This document shows, in pieces, positions 34,874-43,393 of a stretch of 64,000 nt of DNA. The notes under the pieces are model-generated. The model was given only the letters and a program-made list of their open reading frames with translations, searched no databases and was not told where the DNA came from. A program made the position numbers and the translations under genes. Origin of the DNA: Microvirga antarctica. Its GTDB lineage: Bacteria; Pseudomonadota; Alphaproteobacteria; Rhizobiales; Beijerinckiaceae. The DNA lies in contig NZ_JAGEMM010000002.1 in the NCBI RefSeq assembly GCF_017921815.1, positions 186,001 to 250,000 on the forward strand. Reading direction: 5' to 3'. Within the stretch, counting starts at the first letter, position 1. Every line of letters begins with the position of its first letter.

Positions 34874-35192
34874 TCCATCGCTCCGTCCATGACTCCGTAA
34901 CCCGAAGGAGAACGATGGAATTAGAGAGATACGGACAACCTGACAAGTGAATTATCATCTTGATGGGCTGGTCGCATGTGCGTCTCAAACGTGAAGGCAG
35001 GCGAAAATCCGAAGAAAACACGAGATTCCACGGTCTCCACCGACCCGATCGAGAGCTTGCCCGAAATCGACTGGCCAGAAGAGATGCCTCCGACCGCCAC
35101 TCAGATCGGCGAGAGGCACCGGGGCACTCCATGATTGGGCTGGCCCGCTGTTTCCGGGCCGAGACAAGCGCCGCCCCGGGGTCCGGTCTCTA
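34874..35192. other. Promoter region upstream of the CoA-transferase gene
   Basis: About 320 bases. Besides operator site C nothing could be assigned; reading frames on both strands are charged, low-complexity shadows. Confidence 0.5.
34927..34940 (-). promoter_or_regulatory. Predicted GntR operator, site C
   Basis: AGATACGGACAACC; the core TACGGACAACC (34930-34940) is identical to site A, while the left TTGT half is degenerate. It is 53 bases before the CoA-transferase ATG, the same position as sites A and B relative to their genes. Confidence 0.7.
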
Positions 35193-35390
35193 TCAGGCGG
35201 ACGGGGTATGGGCAGGCCCGGTCCGCGTGACATAGACCGTCTGGCCATCGATTCTGACCTCGCAGCCCATGCCCTCAAGAATTTTCTCCATCGTCTCGCG
35301 ATCGGAGAATTCCTGTGGAATGAGGCTTTCGGCAAAGCTCACGGTCTGGTCGATCCCAAGGGCTTCGATGGCAGCGATCGGATCGGTCAT
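35193..35390 (-). CDS. Hypothetical protein, 65 residues
   Basis: MTDPIAAIEALGIDQTVSFA onward: a short mixed helix/strand protein with an acidic helix and a C-terminal hairpin GCEVRIDGQTVYVTR. No family recognised. It follows the PhzF gene by 118 bases on the same strand. Codon choice looks real, but no strong ribosome binding site precedes the ATG. Confidence 0.5.
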   Translation of the reverse strand: MTDPIAAIEALGIDQTVSFAESLIPQEFSDRETMEKILEGMGCEVRIDGQTVYVTRTGPAHTPSA

Positions 35391-35508
35391 GGTGTACTCA
35401 GCAGCGTTTGCGGGCGCAGACAATGCCGCGCATTCTTTCTCAGGGCAATCCTTGCTCAGGGCAATCCTTGAACGCGCGGGAATCGCGCCAACCTTGCCGA
35501 GAGCTTCC

Positions 35509-36396
35509 TCAGAGCTGCGCATAGCCTTGCAGAACCGGGACGCAGCGTCCGGCCACCGTGGCGATGATCGCATCCTCGCGGCGGCTTGCCGTCAGGTGCA
35601 GGAGGCTCGGCCGGCCCATCTCCTCCCCCTGCCTCACCGTGTAACGCGCTTCGGCATTCGTGGTCAGTCGCAGCAACATTGCGCCCAGCGGTGCATTCGC
35701 ACTGCCCGTCGCCGGGTCTTCGAACGTGCCGGCGAGAGGGGCAAACATGCGCGCGTGAAGGTGGTTGCCGTCGCGGGCATAGACGTGCAGCGAGAAGCGG
35801 CCGTTCAGATGGGGCCGCTCGTCGGCAGCGCGGCGAAACGCCTTCATGTCCGGCACGCAGCGTGACACAGCCGCCTCGGTGATCTGCGCAATCACGTAGG
35901 GATTGCCGACGGAGGCCAGGATCGGCCGATGGGCATCGACGACGATGTCCTGCGGATCGATCCCGATGCAGGCGGCGATCGTCTCGGCAGGCACCTCCTC
36001 GCCCAGGGAGAGCGGCTGCGGTGCCGTGATTTTTCCGCCCAGAACCTCACCGTCGGCATTTCTTTCGATCGCGACGGCCACCAGGCCCGCTGGCACCTCG
36101 AGGATCAGGGCATCGCGGACGACCTTGCTCGCTCGGGCGATCACGAAGGCGGTGCCAATGCTCGGATGGCCGGCGAACGGCATCTCCGTGGTCCGGTTGA
36201 AGATGCGCACGCGGGCCGTGTGGGCGGGATCCTCCGGCGGTAGCACGAAGGTGGTCTCGCTTAAGTTCATTTCCGCCGCGAGGGCCTGCATCTCGGCTGT
36301 CTCCAAGCCGTGCGCGTCCGTGAAGACGGCCAGCGGGTTGCCGCCGAATCGGCGCTCCGTGAAGACATCGACGGTTTCGAAAGCAACGCGGCGCAT
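35509..36396 (-). CDS. PhzF family protein (isomerase)
   Basis: A 295-residue protein with the two-fold PhzF/diaminopimelate-epimerase-like fold. It starts RRVAFETVDVFTERRFGGNP, with the catalytic-type glutamate near NLSETTFVLPPED, the NRTTEMPFAGHPSIGTA block and the repeat-half DPATGSANAPLGA. PhzF isomerises a phenazine precursor; most homologues outside phenazine clusters have unknown substrates, and no phenazine genes are present here. The ATG at 36396 was chosen because the fold starts there. Confidence 0.9.
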   Translation of the reverse strand: MRRVAFETVDVFTERRFGGNPLAVFTDAHGLETAEMQALAAEMNLSETTFVLPPEDPAHTARVRIFNRTTEMPFAGHPSIGTAFVIARASKVVRDALILEVPAGLVAVAIERNADGEVLGGKITAPQPLSLGEEVPAETIAACIGIDPQDIVVDAHRPILASVGNPYVIAQITEAAVSRCVPDMKAFRRAADERPHLNGRFSLHVYARDGNHLHARMFAPLAGTFEDPATGSANAPLGAMLLRLTTNAEARYTVRQGEEMGRPSLLHLTASRREDAIIATVAGRCVPVLQGYAQL

Positions 36397-36686
36397 GGCC
36401 CAAACTCCAATGACATCGTCGGCGGTTGTGCCATGAATATTCGGGAGAGCGAAGGGCAAACGGGGAGGGTGGGACTGGCAAGATCTGCATCAGTGCGATC
36501 CCATGAAACCGGTGGATTGGACGGGCGGTTTCTGGGTGATTGATGCCGATCAAGTCCCGCGTTCTGAAACCCTGATAACCACCGGGCAAGCCGGTTGGAC
36601 GGGTGCGCGCAGGCTTCCCCGTCGGTTATGATGCCTGCGAGCCACCCGACACGACGCGTGCCGCGGCGGCTGGCCAGGAGAGTTCA

Positions 36687-37112
36687 ATGGAAGCATTCAC
36701 CCCCGTGTCAGCGGTCACCGGCGGCATCATGATTGGTGCGGCGGCGGCGCTCCTCCTGCTGCTCATCGGACGCGTGGCGGGCATCAGTGGCATTGTGGGA
36801 GGATTGATCCCGCCGCGCCGCAAAGACGCTGCCTGGCGCGTCGCCTTTCTCGCCGGGCTCGTCCTGGCGCCTGCCGTCTACACGTTTGGCGGTAGCAGGG
36901 CGCCTTCTGTCTCCATCGACGCTCCGTTCGCGGTTGTGCTCGTTGGGGGATTGCTGGTCGGGTTCGGCTCTCGCCTTGGCGCGGGCTGCACCAGCGGACA
37001 CGGGGTCTGCGGGATCGGCCGCGGCTCTCCGCGCTCGCTTGCGGCCACCGGCATCTTCATGGCGACCGCGATCCTGACGGTCTTTCTGACGCGCCATGTG
37101 TGGGGGAGCTAG
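36687..37112 (+). CDS. YeeE/YedE family membrane protein (first half)
   Basis: A 141-residue protein with four hydrophobic helices and the family signature GFGSRLGAGCTSGHGVCGIG, whose cysteines are thought to guide thiosulfate or other sulfur species in YeeE-type transporters. This is half the size of the fused YeeE; the other half is the next gene. AGGAG before the ATG supports the start. The stop is three bases before the partner GTG. Confidence 0.9.
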   Translation: MEAFTPVSAVTGGIMIGAAAALLLLLIGRVAGISGIVGGLIPPRRKDAAWRVAFLAGLVLAPAVYTFGGSRAPSVSIDAPFAVVLVGGLLVGFGSRLGAGCTSGHGVCGIGRGSPRSLAATGIFMATAILTVFLTRHVWGS

Positions 37113-37115
37113 ATC

Positions 37116-37574
37116 GTGCCCGTGCTGTTGTCAGCCTTCGCGTCCGGCCTGCTCTTCGGACTCGGTCTCATTGTTGCGCAGATGATCGATCCGCAGAAGG
37201 TGTTGGGTTTCCTCGACGTCTTCGGCCGCTGGGATCCCAGCCTCGCTCTCGTGATGGCGAGCGCCGTTGCGGTGTCGGCGCTGGGCTTTGCGGCAGCGAA
37301 GCGTCTTCGGATCCCGCTCTTTGCCCGCAAGCTCGATATTCCGAACCGTCGCGACCTCGATGCGCGCCTCGTGATCGGATCTTCCCTGTTCGGGATTGGC
37401 TGGGGGTTGGTCGGTCTCTGTCCGGGCCCCGCCATCGTCAACATCGCTGCGGGGACGTGGCAAATCCTCGTCTTCGTGGCAGCCATGATGGTGGGCATGG
37501 GACTTGTTCGGTTCGTGCCACAACGGAAGCCGAGCGTGCCGCCGTCTCGCGCGGTTCCTTCAGTGGATGGATGA
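37116..37574 (+). CDS. YeeE/YedE family membrane protein (second half, DUF6691-type)
   Basis: A 152-residue protein with four helices: LLFGLGLIVAQMIDPQKVLG at the start and GIGWGLVGLCPGPAIVNIA with the conserved cysteine near the end. Together with the preceding gene it makes a full YeeE/YedE-like unit. GTG start three bases after the partner stop; GGGGG lies in the partner's last codons at a suitable distance. No persulfide dioxygenase or sulfurtransferase gene is adjacent, unlike in many such loci. Confidence 0.9.
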   Translation: MPVLLSAFASGLLFGLGLIVAQMIDPQKVLGFLDVFGRWDPSLALVMASAVAVSALGFAAAKRLRIPLFARKLDIPNRRDLDARLVIGSSLFGIGWGLVGLCPGPAIVNIAAGTWQILVFVAAMMVGMGLVRFVPQRKPSVPPSRAVPSVDG

Positions 37575-37664
37575 GCTCGGGTCAGGACCGCTTCGGCGTG
37601 TCGCGCACCGCGCAGGAATTGCGATGGCCTGGGTCGACATGGAATTCCGGAGGGCGCTTGGCGC

Positions 37665-38117
37665 TCAGAGGCTTCCTGCCAGATGATCCTCGATCGAGTC
37701 GATCGGATGTTTCGTCAGGTCCTTGTTGATCTCGCCCTGCACGCATCGCCGCGCCATCGCCGAGAAGCCCTTGCGCAACTCGGCCAATGCGCGGGGAGGG
37801 GCGGCCACGACGATGGATTTGACGGCTCCTGCCGCACAGACTGCGTTGACGGCCTCGGCAATGTCGGCCGCAAAGGTCTGCTCCGCCAGTCGGTGCCAAT
37901 CGGTCTGTCCCATCGCGCTGCGTTGATCGAACATTGATGCTCGCCCGGGCCGGTCGGTGCCCTGAAGGTGGGTCGGCGGGTTGGGAGGCGCCTGAAAGAC
38001 CCGGTCGACCTGGAGATTGACGAAGAGTTCATCTCCCTTGTTCTTCAGAAACAGGGCCTTGCGTCCATCGCTGATCACGACGAGTCCGTCATGCGGAATC
38101 CTGTAGGTTTTGGTCAA
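37665..38117 (-). CDS. Host attachment family protein
   Basis: A 150-residue protein of the family annotated 'protein required for attachment to host cells'. Features are the start RIPHDGLVVISDGRKALFLK, the QRSAMGQTDWHRLAEQTFAA segment and the C-terminal IVVAAPPRALAELRKGFS ... KDLTKHPI. The biochemical role is unknown; the fold resembles release-factor/eRF1-like domains. The TTG start is chosen because GGAGGAGG lies six bases upstream. A palindrome of FNR/FixK type is 104 bases before it. Confidence 0.85.
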   Translation of the reverse strand: MTKTYRIPHDGLVVISDGRKALFLKNKGDELFVNLQVDRVFQAPPNPPTHLQGTDRPGRASMFDQRSAMGQTDWHRLAEQTFAADIAEAVNAVCAAGAVKSIVVAAPPRALAELRKGFSAMARRCVQGEINKDLTKHPIDSIEDHLAGSL

Positions 38118-38220
38118 GGACGGCCTCCTCCGTGCGACGAGATGATGGATCGGGCAGCTCTGCCCGGCAACACGTCCCAGCCTCACCGCGCCATCAAAGC
38201 CACGATGCCGTGATTTCACA

Positions 38221-38234
38221 TTGACCAGGGTCAA
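38221..38234. promoter_or_regulatory. FNR/FixK-type palindrome
   Basis: TTGACCAGGGTCAA is a perfect 6-2-6 palindrome and fits TTGA-N6-TCAA, the core consensus of Crp/Fnr regulators such as FnrN, FixK and Nnr/Dnr. It lies 104 bases before the host-attachment start codon. Confidence 0.6.
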
Positions 38235-38362
38235 TCGCGCCGAAGCTGTGAACATGATTCGCGGGCGGTGCGCGCCAGCGTGGCAGTGTCCTTGAGGACA
38301 ACTGCGCTGTTTCTGCTGAAATCCCAGCGTCAGTTTATTGACATTACGTCATCTGCGCGCCT

Positions 38363-38405
38363 AATGTTCTCCTGCTGGGAACGTTATTCTTTAATTACGG
38401 AATAA
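38363..38405. promoter_or_regulatory. Two nested inverted repeats before the RidA-led locus
   Basis: AATGTTC (38363-38369) mirrors GAACGTT (38379-38385) with one mismatch and a nine-base spacer. TTATTC (38384-38389) mirrors GAATAA (38400-38405) with a ten-base spacer. They are just upstream of the first gene and could bind the locus's IclR regulator, whose family often uses GTTC/GAAC-containing repeats. Confidence 0.35.
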
Positions 38406-38445
38406 TGACTATCAGATGTGGGACAGCAGCCGAGCCTTCTAGGGC

Positions 38446-38994
38446 ATGGCGCGACATGGACGCGACGTGGAAGAATTGACGAAACAAAGAACAACCGATT
38501 GCGGCGACGGTCCCTATCATCGCCTCGCCGCCATGGGCGTCGCGATGATGAAAGCGCCCGAACCGATCGGAAATTTCACGACCTTTGTGCGGGAGGGCAA
38601 TCTGCTGTTCCTGTCGGGGCAGGGGCCGAGGGAGAGCGACGGGACGCTCCACGTCGGCAAGGTTGGTGCGGATGTATCCGTCGAGCAGGCCTATGCCGAT
38701 GCGCGCCTCACGGGCCTGAATCTGATTGCCGTGATGCATGATGCCCTGGGCGATCTCGCGCGGGTCAAACGGATCGTGAAGGTCCTCGGCATGGTCAACG
38801 CCACGCCGGATTTCGCCGACCATCCCGCCGTCATCGACGGATGTTCGGATCTGTTCGTGGATGTGTTTGGCGATGCCGGACGGCATGCGCGCTCTGCTGT
38901 GGGCTTTGGCTCGCTCCCCATGCAGATCACCGTGGAAATCGAAGTCGTCGTTGCGGTGCACGACGCTGTCGATAAAGGCTCGCGGAGACCATGA
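38446..38994 (+). CDS. RidA family protein
   Basis: A 182-residue Rid protein of the longer YjgH/Cmm-like type: FTTFVREGNLLFLSGQGPRES, AYADARLTGLNLIAVMHDAL, VKVLGMVNATPDFADHPAVI and the closing LPMQITVEIEVVVAVH. Rid proteins remove reactive 2-aminoacrylate-type imines. The N-terminus is uncertain: this ATG gives an extra 20-30 residues, and an ATG 29 codons later or a GTG at 38467 are alternatives. It is the first gene of the locus and its stop overlaps the SDR start. A downstream PLP lyase could generate the enamine it clears. Confidence 0.85.
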   Translation: MARHGRDVEELTKQRTTDCGDGPYHRLAAMGVAMMKAPEPIGNFTTFVREGNLLFLSGQGPRESDGTLHVGKVGADVSVEQAYADARLTGLNLIAVMHDALGDLARVKRIVKVLGMVNATPDFADHPAVIDGCSDLFVDVFGDAGRHARSAVGFGSLPMQITVEIEVVVAVHDAVDKGSRRP

Positions 38995-39755
38995 GCATGT
39001 CGCAGGACAGCCTTTCAGGACGCAAGGTCGTCGTCACCGGAGGAAGCCGCGGAATCGGTAAGGCCGTGGCTCTCGCTTTTGCGCAAAATGGCGCATCGGT
39101 ATCGATATGCGCTCGTGGGGTTGCGGCCCTCGAGGACACGCGCGCGATGCTGGCAAGGGCCGGAGGAACGGTGCATGCGGCGCGCTGCGATCTTTCCGAC
39201 CCTCACGATATTCCGGTCTACGTCGCGGCCGCCGCCGAGGCGCTGGGCGGGATCGATATCCTCGTCAATAACGCGACCGGATCGGGCCTCTCGGATACCG
39301 AGGAAGGGTGGGACGCGTCCCTCTCCGTCGACCTCATGGCCGTGGTGCGCACGAGCGGCGCGGCGATGCCGTTCCTCCTGGAATCGAAAAGTGGCGCCAT
39401 CGTCAACGTCGCGTCGATTTCCGGGCTCGCCGCCTCTCCGCGGACGCCGCCTTACGGAGCCGCGAAGGCGGCAGTTATTCAATACAGCGCTACACAGGCC
39501 TCGCAACTGATCCGCAAGGGCGTGCGCGTGAACTGCGTGGCGCCGGGCGCCATCGAGTTCCCCGGCGGCGTCTGGGATACGCGTCGCACGAGCGATCCCT
39601 CGCTCTACGAGAAGACCCTTCTGCGCATGCCCCTCGGCAGGCTCGGGCGTGCGGAGGAAATTGCCGAAATGGTCGTCTTTCTGGCCTCGCCGCGAGCGAG
39701 CTGGGTCGTCGGCCAGACCATTGTCGTCGATGGCGGACAATTGCTCACGCAATAA
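38991..39755 (+). CDS. SDR family oxidoreductase
   Basis: A 254-residue classical SDR: VVVTGGSRGIGKAVALAFA for the cofactor, NNATG, the catalytic serine in NVASISGL, YGAAKAAV for Tyr-Lys, and the end VVGQTIVVDGGQLLTQ. It overlaps RidA by four bases (ATGA). It oxidises or reduces a hydroxy/keto intermediate of the locus; the substrate is unknown. Confidence 0.92.
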   Translation: MSMSQDSLSGRKVVVTGGSRGIGKAVALAFAQNGASVSICARGVAALEDTRAMLARAGGTVHAARCDLSDPHDIPVYVAAAAEALGGIDILVNNATGSGLSDTEEGWDASLSVDLMAVVRTSGAAMPFLLESKSGAIVNVASISGLAASPRTPPYGAAKAAVIQYSATQASQLIRKGVRVNCVAPGAIEFPGGVWDTRRTSDPSLYEKTLLRMPLGRLGRAEEIAEMVVFLASPRASWVVGQTIVVDGGQLLTQ

Positions 39756-39801
39756 CCGTCTTCGCGATCCGGACGAGCGCACCACCAAGGACTTCAAGGG
39801 A

Positions 39802-40866
39802 ATGACGTCAGCTTACGATCAGGCGCCCACGCCACCGGCAGAAAGCTTCGGTTGGATTCGCGATCGCATCGCAAAGGTCCCGCGCGTTCCGATCGCGCTG
39901 ACACCCACGCCGTTGCATGAAGCGCCCAATCTCGCCCGTGAACTCGGTGGCCCGCGCATCTTCGTGAAGCGCGATGACATGACCGGGGTCGCGCTGGGCG
40001 GCAACAAGCTCCGCAATCTCGAATTCCGTTTGGCTCACGCCCTGAAGGACGACCCCGATACGGTCATCGTCGGGCTTGACCTGCAATCGAATTCGGCCCG
40101 CCAGACGGTGGGGGCGTGCAACAAGCTCGGCCTGAAGACGATCCTCGTGCTGGAGGGGCGGCCGCCGCAGGCGGTGCAGGGCAATCTCCTTGTCGATTAT
40201 CTGCTTGGGGCGGAGATTCATTTTGCGAGCGACCCGCAGGATCAGCGCCGCCTTCTGGACAGCCTCGCGCAACGATGTCGGGCGGATGGCGGTCGTCCCC
40301 ACATCCTGAACGACAACCCGATGTTCGATGTGGCCTCGGCGATCGCCTATATCGAAACGACGCTGGAAATCCTCGAGCAGATGGAGCGCCTGAACACGCG
40401 GGCGACCGACATCTACATGTCGTCGAGCGGCAAAGGGCAGGCGGGCATCGTGCTGGCGCAGCGCATCACCAATGCGGGTTTCCGCATGCGCGGCATCACG
40501 GCGACATCGGAATTCCACGTCCCGTCCCGCACTGCTGCAATCGCCAATGACACGGCGCGCCTGCTGGAGCTCGATGTGGTGATCGGCGACAGCGACATCG
40601 ACAATGACGGCGCGTATGTGGGCGAGCGCTACGGTGTGCCGAGTGCGGCCGGCATCGAGGCCGTGCGGCTCTTCGCGAGGACTGAAGGGATCGTGCTTGA
40701 TCCCATCTACACCGGCAAGGCCGCAGCCGGCATGATCGGCCACATCCGCGAGGGCCGCTATGGTCCTGACGATGTCCTGGTCTTTGTCCATACCGGCGGC
40801 ATGCCGGCGATCTTCACGTGGAACGACCTTTGGCGCGATGCCGGGGCGGCCGCGTCGTTTTCTTGA
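39802..40866 (+). CDS. D-cysteine desulfhydrase / ACC deaminase family PLP enzyme
   Basis: A 354-residue fold-type II PLP enzyme. K69 in ALGGNKLRNLEF is the PLP lysine; IFVKRDDMTG precedes it, LQSNSARQTVGA binds the substrate carboxylate region (DcyD-type, with N-S-A-R-Q replacing the ACC-deaminase pattern) and the phosphate loop is SSSGKGQAGIVL. Members release ammonia and 2-oxo acid from D-cysteine, ACC or similar amino acids. It is 46 bases after the SDR. With RidA in the same unit, an enamine-producing elimination is likely. Confidence 0.9.
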   Translation: MTSAYDQAPTPPAESFGWIRDRIAKVPRVPIALTPTPLHEAPNLARELGGPRIFVKRDDMTGVALGGNKLRNLEFRLAHALKDDPDTVIVGLDLQSNSARQTVGACNKLGLKTILVLEGRPPQAVQGNLLVDYLLGAEIHFASDPQDQRRLLDSLAQRCRADGGRPHILNDNPMFDVASAIAYIETTLEILEQMERLNTRATDIYMSSSGKGQAGIVLAQRITNAGFRMRGITATSEFHVPSRTAAIANDTARLLELDVVIGDSDIDNDGAYVGERYGVPSAAGIEAVRLFARTEGIVLDPIYTGKAAAGMIGHIREGRYGPDDVLVFVHTGGMPAIFTWNDLWRDAGAAASFS

Positions 40867-40887
40867 GCGCAACGAAGGAGGGGACTG

Positions 40888-42462
40888 ATGAATCGCCGTG
40901 AAGTGTTGACTGGACTGGGCGGAGCCGCCGCCGTCGGAATGGTGATGCGCCCGGATATCCGGGCGTTGGCGCAAGCCAAGAAAGATGTGCTCACCTTCGG
41001 CCAGAGCACGGCCGTCCTGACGCTCGACCCGGCGCAGGGCAGCTTTACGGCCTATCCGGCGGGCTACGAGGCCGGTCTGTGCATCTACGACCGCCTGCTG
41101 GATTTCGATGCCGCGATGAAGATTGTTCCGCAGCTTGCGGAGAGCTTCGACCTCGCCCCCGATCTCATGTCGGCCACCATCAGATTGCGGCAGGGAGCGA
41201 CCTTCCACGACGGCACGCCTGTCGACAGCGCCGCAGTGAAGGTCAATCTCGATCGCTTGATCGACAAGACCCGCAACCCGACCAACCGCCCGCTCTGGGA
41301 CCCGCTCGCGAGCGTCGATACCCCTGACGCACGCACGGTTGTGATCCGTCTCAAGACGCCGTTCTCCCAGCTTCCCAACTCGCTGGCCCATGGATCAGGC
41401 TCGATCGTCTCGCCGGCAGCCCTGCAGCAATTTGGCGAAAGTGGCATTGCCAAGAACGCCATTGGTGCCGGCCCCTACAAGGTGGTGAGCTTTACGCCCG
41501 GCCAGGAACTGGTGCTCGAAGCCTATCCCGGCTACTGGGGCGGCGCGCCGGCCACCAAACGGCTCGTCTTCAAGGCCATCACGGAGGCGGCGACCCGGAT
41601 TTCGGCGCTGAAGACAGGCGCGGTGGATGTGATCGACAACGTGCCGGTGGCACTTGTGGCCCAGCTCAAGCAGGATCCGGCGGTCGAGATCGTCTCCACG
41701 CCGGGGCTGCGGCCCATCGGGTTTGCACTCAATCTCACCCGCGAGCCGATGAAGGATCCCAGGGTTCGTCAGGCTCTCAATCTGGCAGTGCCGGTCAAGA
41801 CCATCGCGGAAAAAGTCTTCTTCAACTTCGCCAAAGCGCCCGACTCACCGCTGGCATTCAACACGGCGGGATATTCGTCCGTGTCGCCGCTGGTCTACGA
41901 TGTGGAAAAGGCCAAGGCGTTGCTGGCCGAGGCCGGCTATGGTCCGTCCAAGCCGCTCACCCTGAAGCTCTTCACGCCGCAGGGCTTGTTCCCCGGCGAC
42001 GTCTCGGTCGCCGAAATCGTCGCCAACGCGCTGCAGCAGGTCGGCATCAAGGTCGAGATCACCAAGATCGAAGGCGCGTCCTATTGGGACGCGGTCCGGC
42101 AGGACCAGGCGAATGTGCAATGGGATCTGGCGATGTTCGGGTTCAACCCGTCGAACGCGTCAGGCCTCTACCATCTGGCTTCCCTGTTCAAGTCGAATGC
42201 GAACGACGCCGGAAAGCCTGACGTCTGGAACATGGCACGCTATCGCAATGCGGACGTGGACGCGCTTCTCAAAGAGGCTGATTCGACTCCCGACGCCGCC
42301 AAGCAGAATGCGGCTCTGGCCAAGGCGCAGGAACTGATCTGGAAGGACAATCCCTACATCTGGCTGCAGATCAACGAGAACGTCTCGGCGATCCGCAAGG
42401 GCACGACCGGCGTCGAGGTGTGGCCGATCGTCTTCACCATCGTCCGCCGCGCGAAGGTCTGA
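40888..42462 (+). CDS. Dipeptide-type ABC importer solute-binding protein (family 5)
   Basis: A 524-residue periplasmic binding protein. The signal MNRREVLTGLGGAAAVGMVM has a twin-arginine pattern and ends near ALAQA. Mature part: LDPAQGSFTAYPAGYEAGLCIY, SATIRLRQGATFHDGTPVDS, GAGPYKVVSFTPGQEL and VRQALNLAVPVKTI, all typical of the DppA/OppA family. GGAGG about eight bases before the ATG. The ligand could be a modified amino acid or small peptide. Confidence 0.93.
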   Translation: MNRREVLTGLGGAAAVGMVMRPDIRALAQAKKDVLTFGQSTAVLTLDPAQGSFTAYPAGYEAGLCIYDRLLDFDAAMKIVPQLAESFDLAPDLMSATIRLRQGATFHDGTPVDSAAVKVNLDRLIDKTRNPTNRPLWDPLASVDTPDARTVVIRLKTPFSQLPNSLAHGSGSIVSPAALQQFGESGIAKNAIGAGPYKVVSFTPGQELVLEAYPGYWGGAPATKRLVFKAITEAATRISALKTGAVDVIDNVPVALVAQLKQDPAVEIVSTPGLRPIGFALNLTREPMKDPRVRQALNLAVPVKTIAEKVFFNFAKAPDSPLAFNTAGYSSVSPLVYDVEKAKALLAEAGYGPSKPLTLKLFTPQGLFPGDVSVAEIVANALQQVGIKVEITKIEGASYWDAVRQDQANVQWDLAMFGFNPSNASGLYHLASLFKSNANDAGKPDVWNMARYRNADVDALLKEADSTPDAAKQNAALAKAQELIWKDNPYIWLQINENVSAIRKGTTGVEVWPIVFTIVRRAKV

Positions 42463-42472
42463 ACAGTCGCCG

Positions 42473-43393
42473 ATGTTGCGTTTCCTCGCCTTTCGCATTG
42501 CCCTGATCCCTCTCGTCGCGCTCGGCGTGGTCACGATCCTGTTCGTGATCTTCAAATCCGTGCCGGGAGATCAGGCATCGATCGTCGCGGGCGCGACGGC
42601 CACGCAGGCCGAGATCGAAAACATTCGCACGATGCTCGGTCTGGATCGTCCCCTGACCGAGCAATACGTCAAGCATATCGTGGGACTTCTGTCCGGCGAT
42701 TTCGGCTACTCGTCCACGTTCCGCACCAATCCCCTGCCCAACATCATGGAGCGCGTGCCGGCGACGCTTCTGCTGATGCTCAGTTCCATCGTCGTCATGA
42801 CCGCTGTCGGACTTCCCGCAGGGGTGGCGTCGGCTGCCTTTCAGAACCGCTGGCCGGATTATCTGATTTCCAGCGTCGTGGTGGCGTTGCTGGCGGTTCC
42901 GAATTTCTGGCTCGGCATGATCCTCATCGCGGTGCTGTCGGTCCAGCTCGGCTGGCTGCCGAGTTTCGGCTTGACCGGCGCCTTGTCGCTGATCATGCCG
43001 ACGCTCGCCCTGTCGGCCCGTCTCATTGCACTTGTGGCACGCATGACCCGCGGCGTGGTGATCGAGGAAATGCGCAAGGATTATGCCCGCACCGCGCGCG
43101 CCAAGGGCCTCGATCGCCGCACGACGTTGACGCGTCATGTGCTGCGCAATGCGATGATCCCGATCGTCACGGTGGTCGGCTTGCAGGCGGGGTTCCTGCT
43201 CGGCGGTTCGGTGGTGGTCGAGCGGCTCTTCGCGTGGCCGGGGATCGGCGACCTGCTGCTGACCGGCATCAGCGTGCGTGACTACAACCTTGTGCAGGGC
43301 ATCACTGTGCTCTTCGTGGTGGGATTCCTGCTGATCAATCTCATTGTCGAGGTGCTGTACACCATCATCAACCCGAGGCTCCGACATGGCTGA
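42473..43393 (+). CDS. Dipeptide-type ABC importer permease (DppB-like)
   Basis: A 306-residue permease with six helices. FRIALIPLVALGVVTILFVI opens it, VPGDQASIVAG and GLDRPLTEQYVKHIVGLLSGDF follow, and the EAA loop is DYARTARAKGLDRRTTLTRH. It overlaps the next permease by eight bases. Confidence 0.94.
   Translation: MLRFLAFRIALIPLVALGVVTILFVIFKSVPGDQASIVAGATATQAEIENIRTMLGLDRPLTEQYVKHIVGLLSGDFGYSSTFRTNPLPNIMERVPATLLLMLSSIVVMTAVGLPAGVASAAFQNRWPDYLISSVVVALLAVPNFWLGMILIAVLSVQLGWLPSFGLTGALSLIMPTLALSARLIALVARMTRGVVIEEMRKDYARTARAKGLDRRTTLTRHVLRNAMIPIVTVVGLQAGFLLGGSVVVERLFAWPGIGDLLLTGISVRDYNLVQGITVLFVVGFLLINLIVEVLYTIINPRLRHG

Larger units (their letters stand above)
38118..38445. other. Divergent regulatory region
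   Basis: About 330 bases between the host-attachment gene (minus) and the RidA-led locus (plus). It contains an FNR/FixK-like box and two inverted repeats listed separately, and a TTGACA at 38338-38343 that could be a -35 element for the plus-strand unit. Confidence 0.5.
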
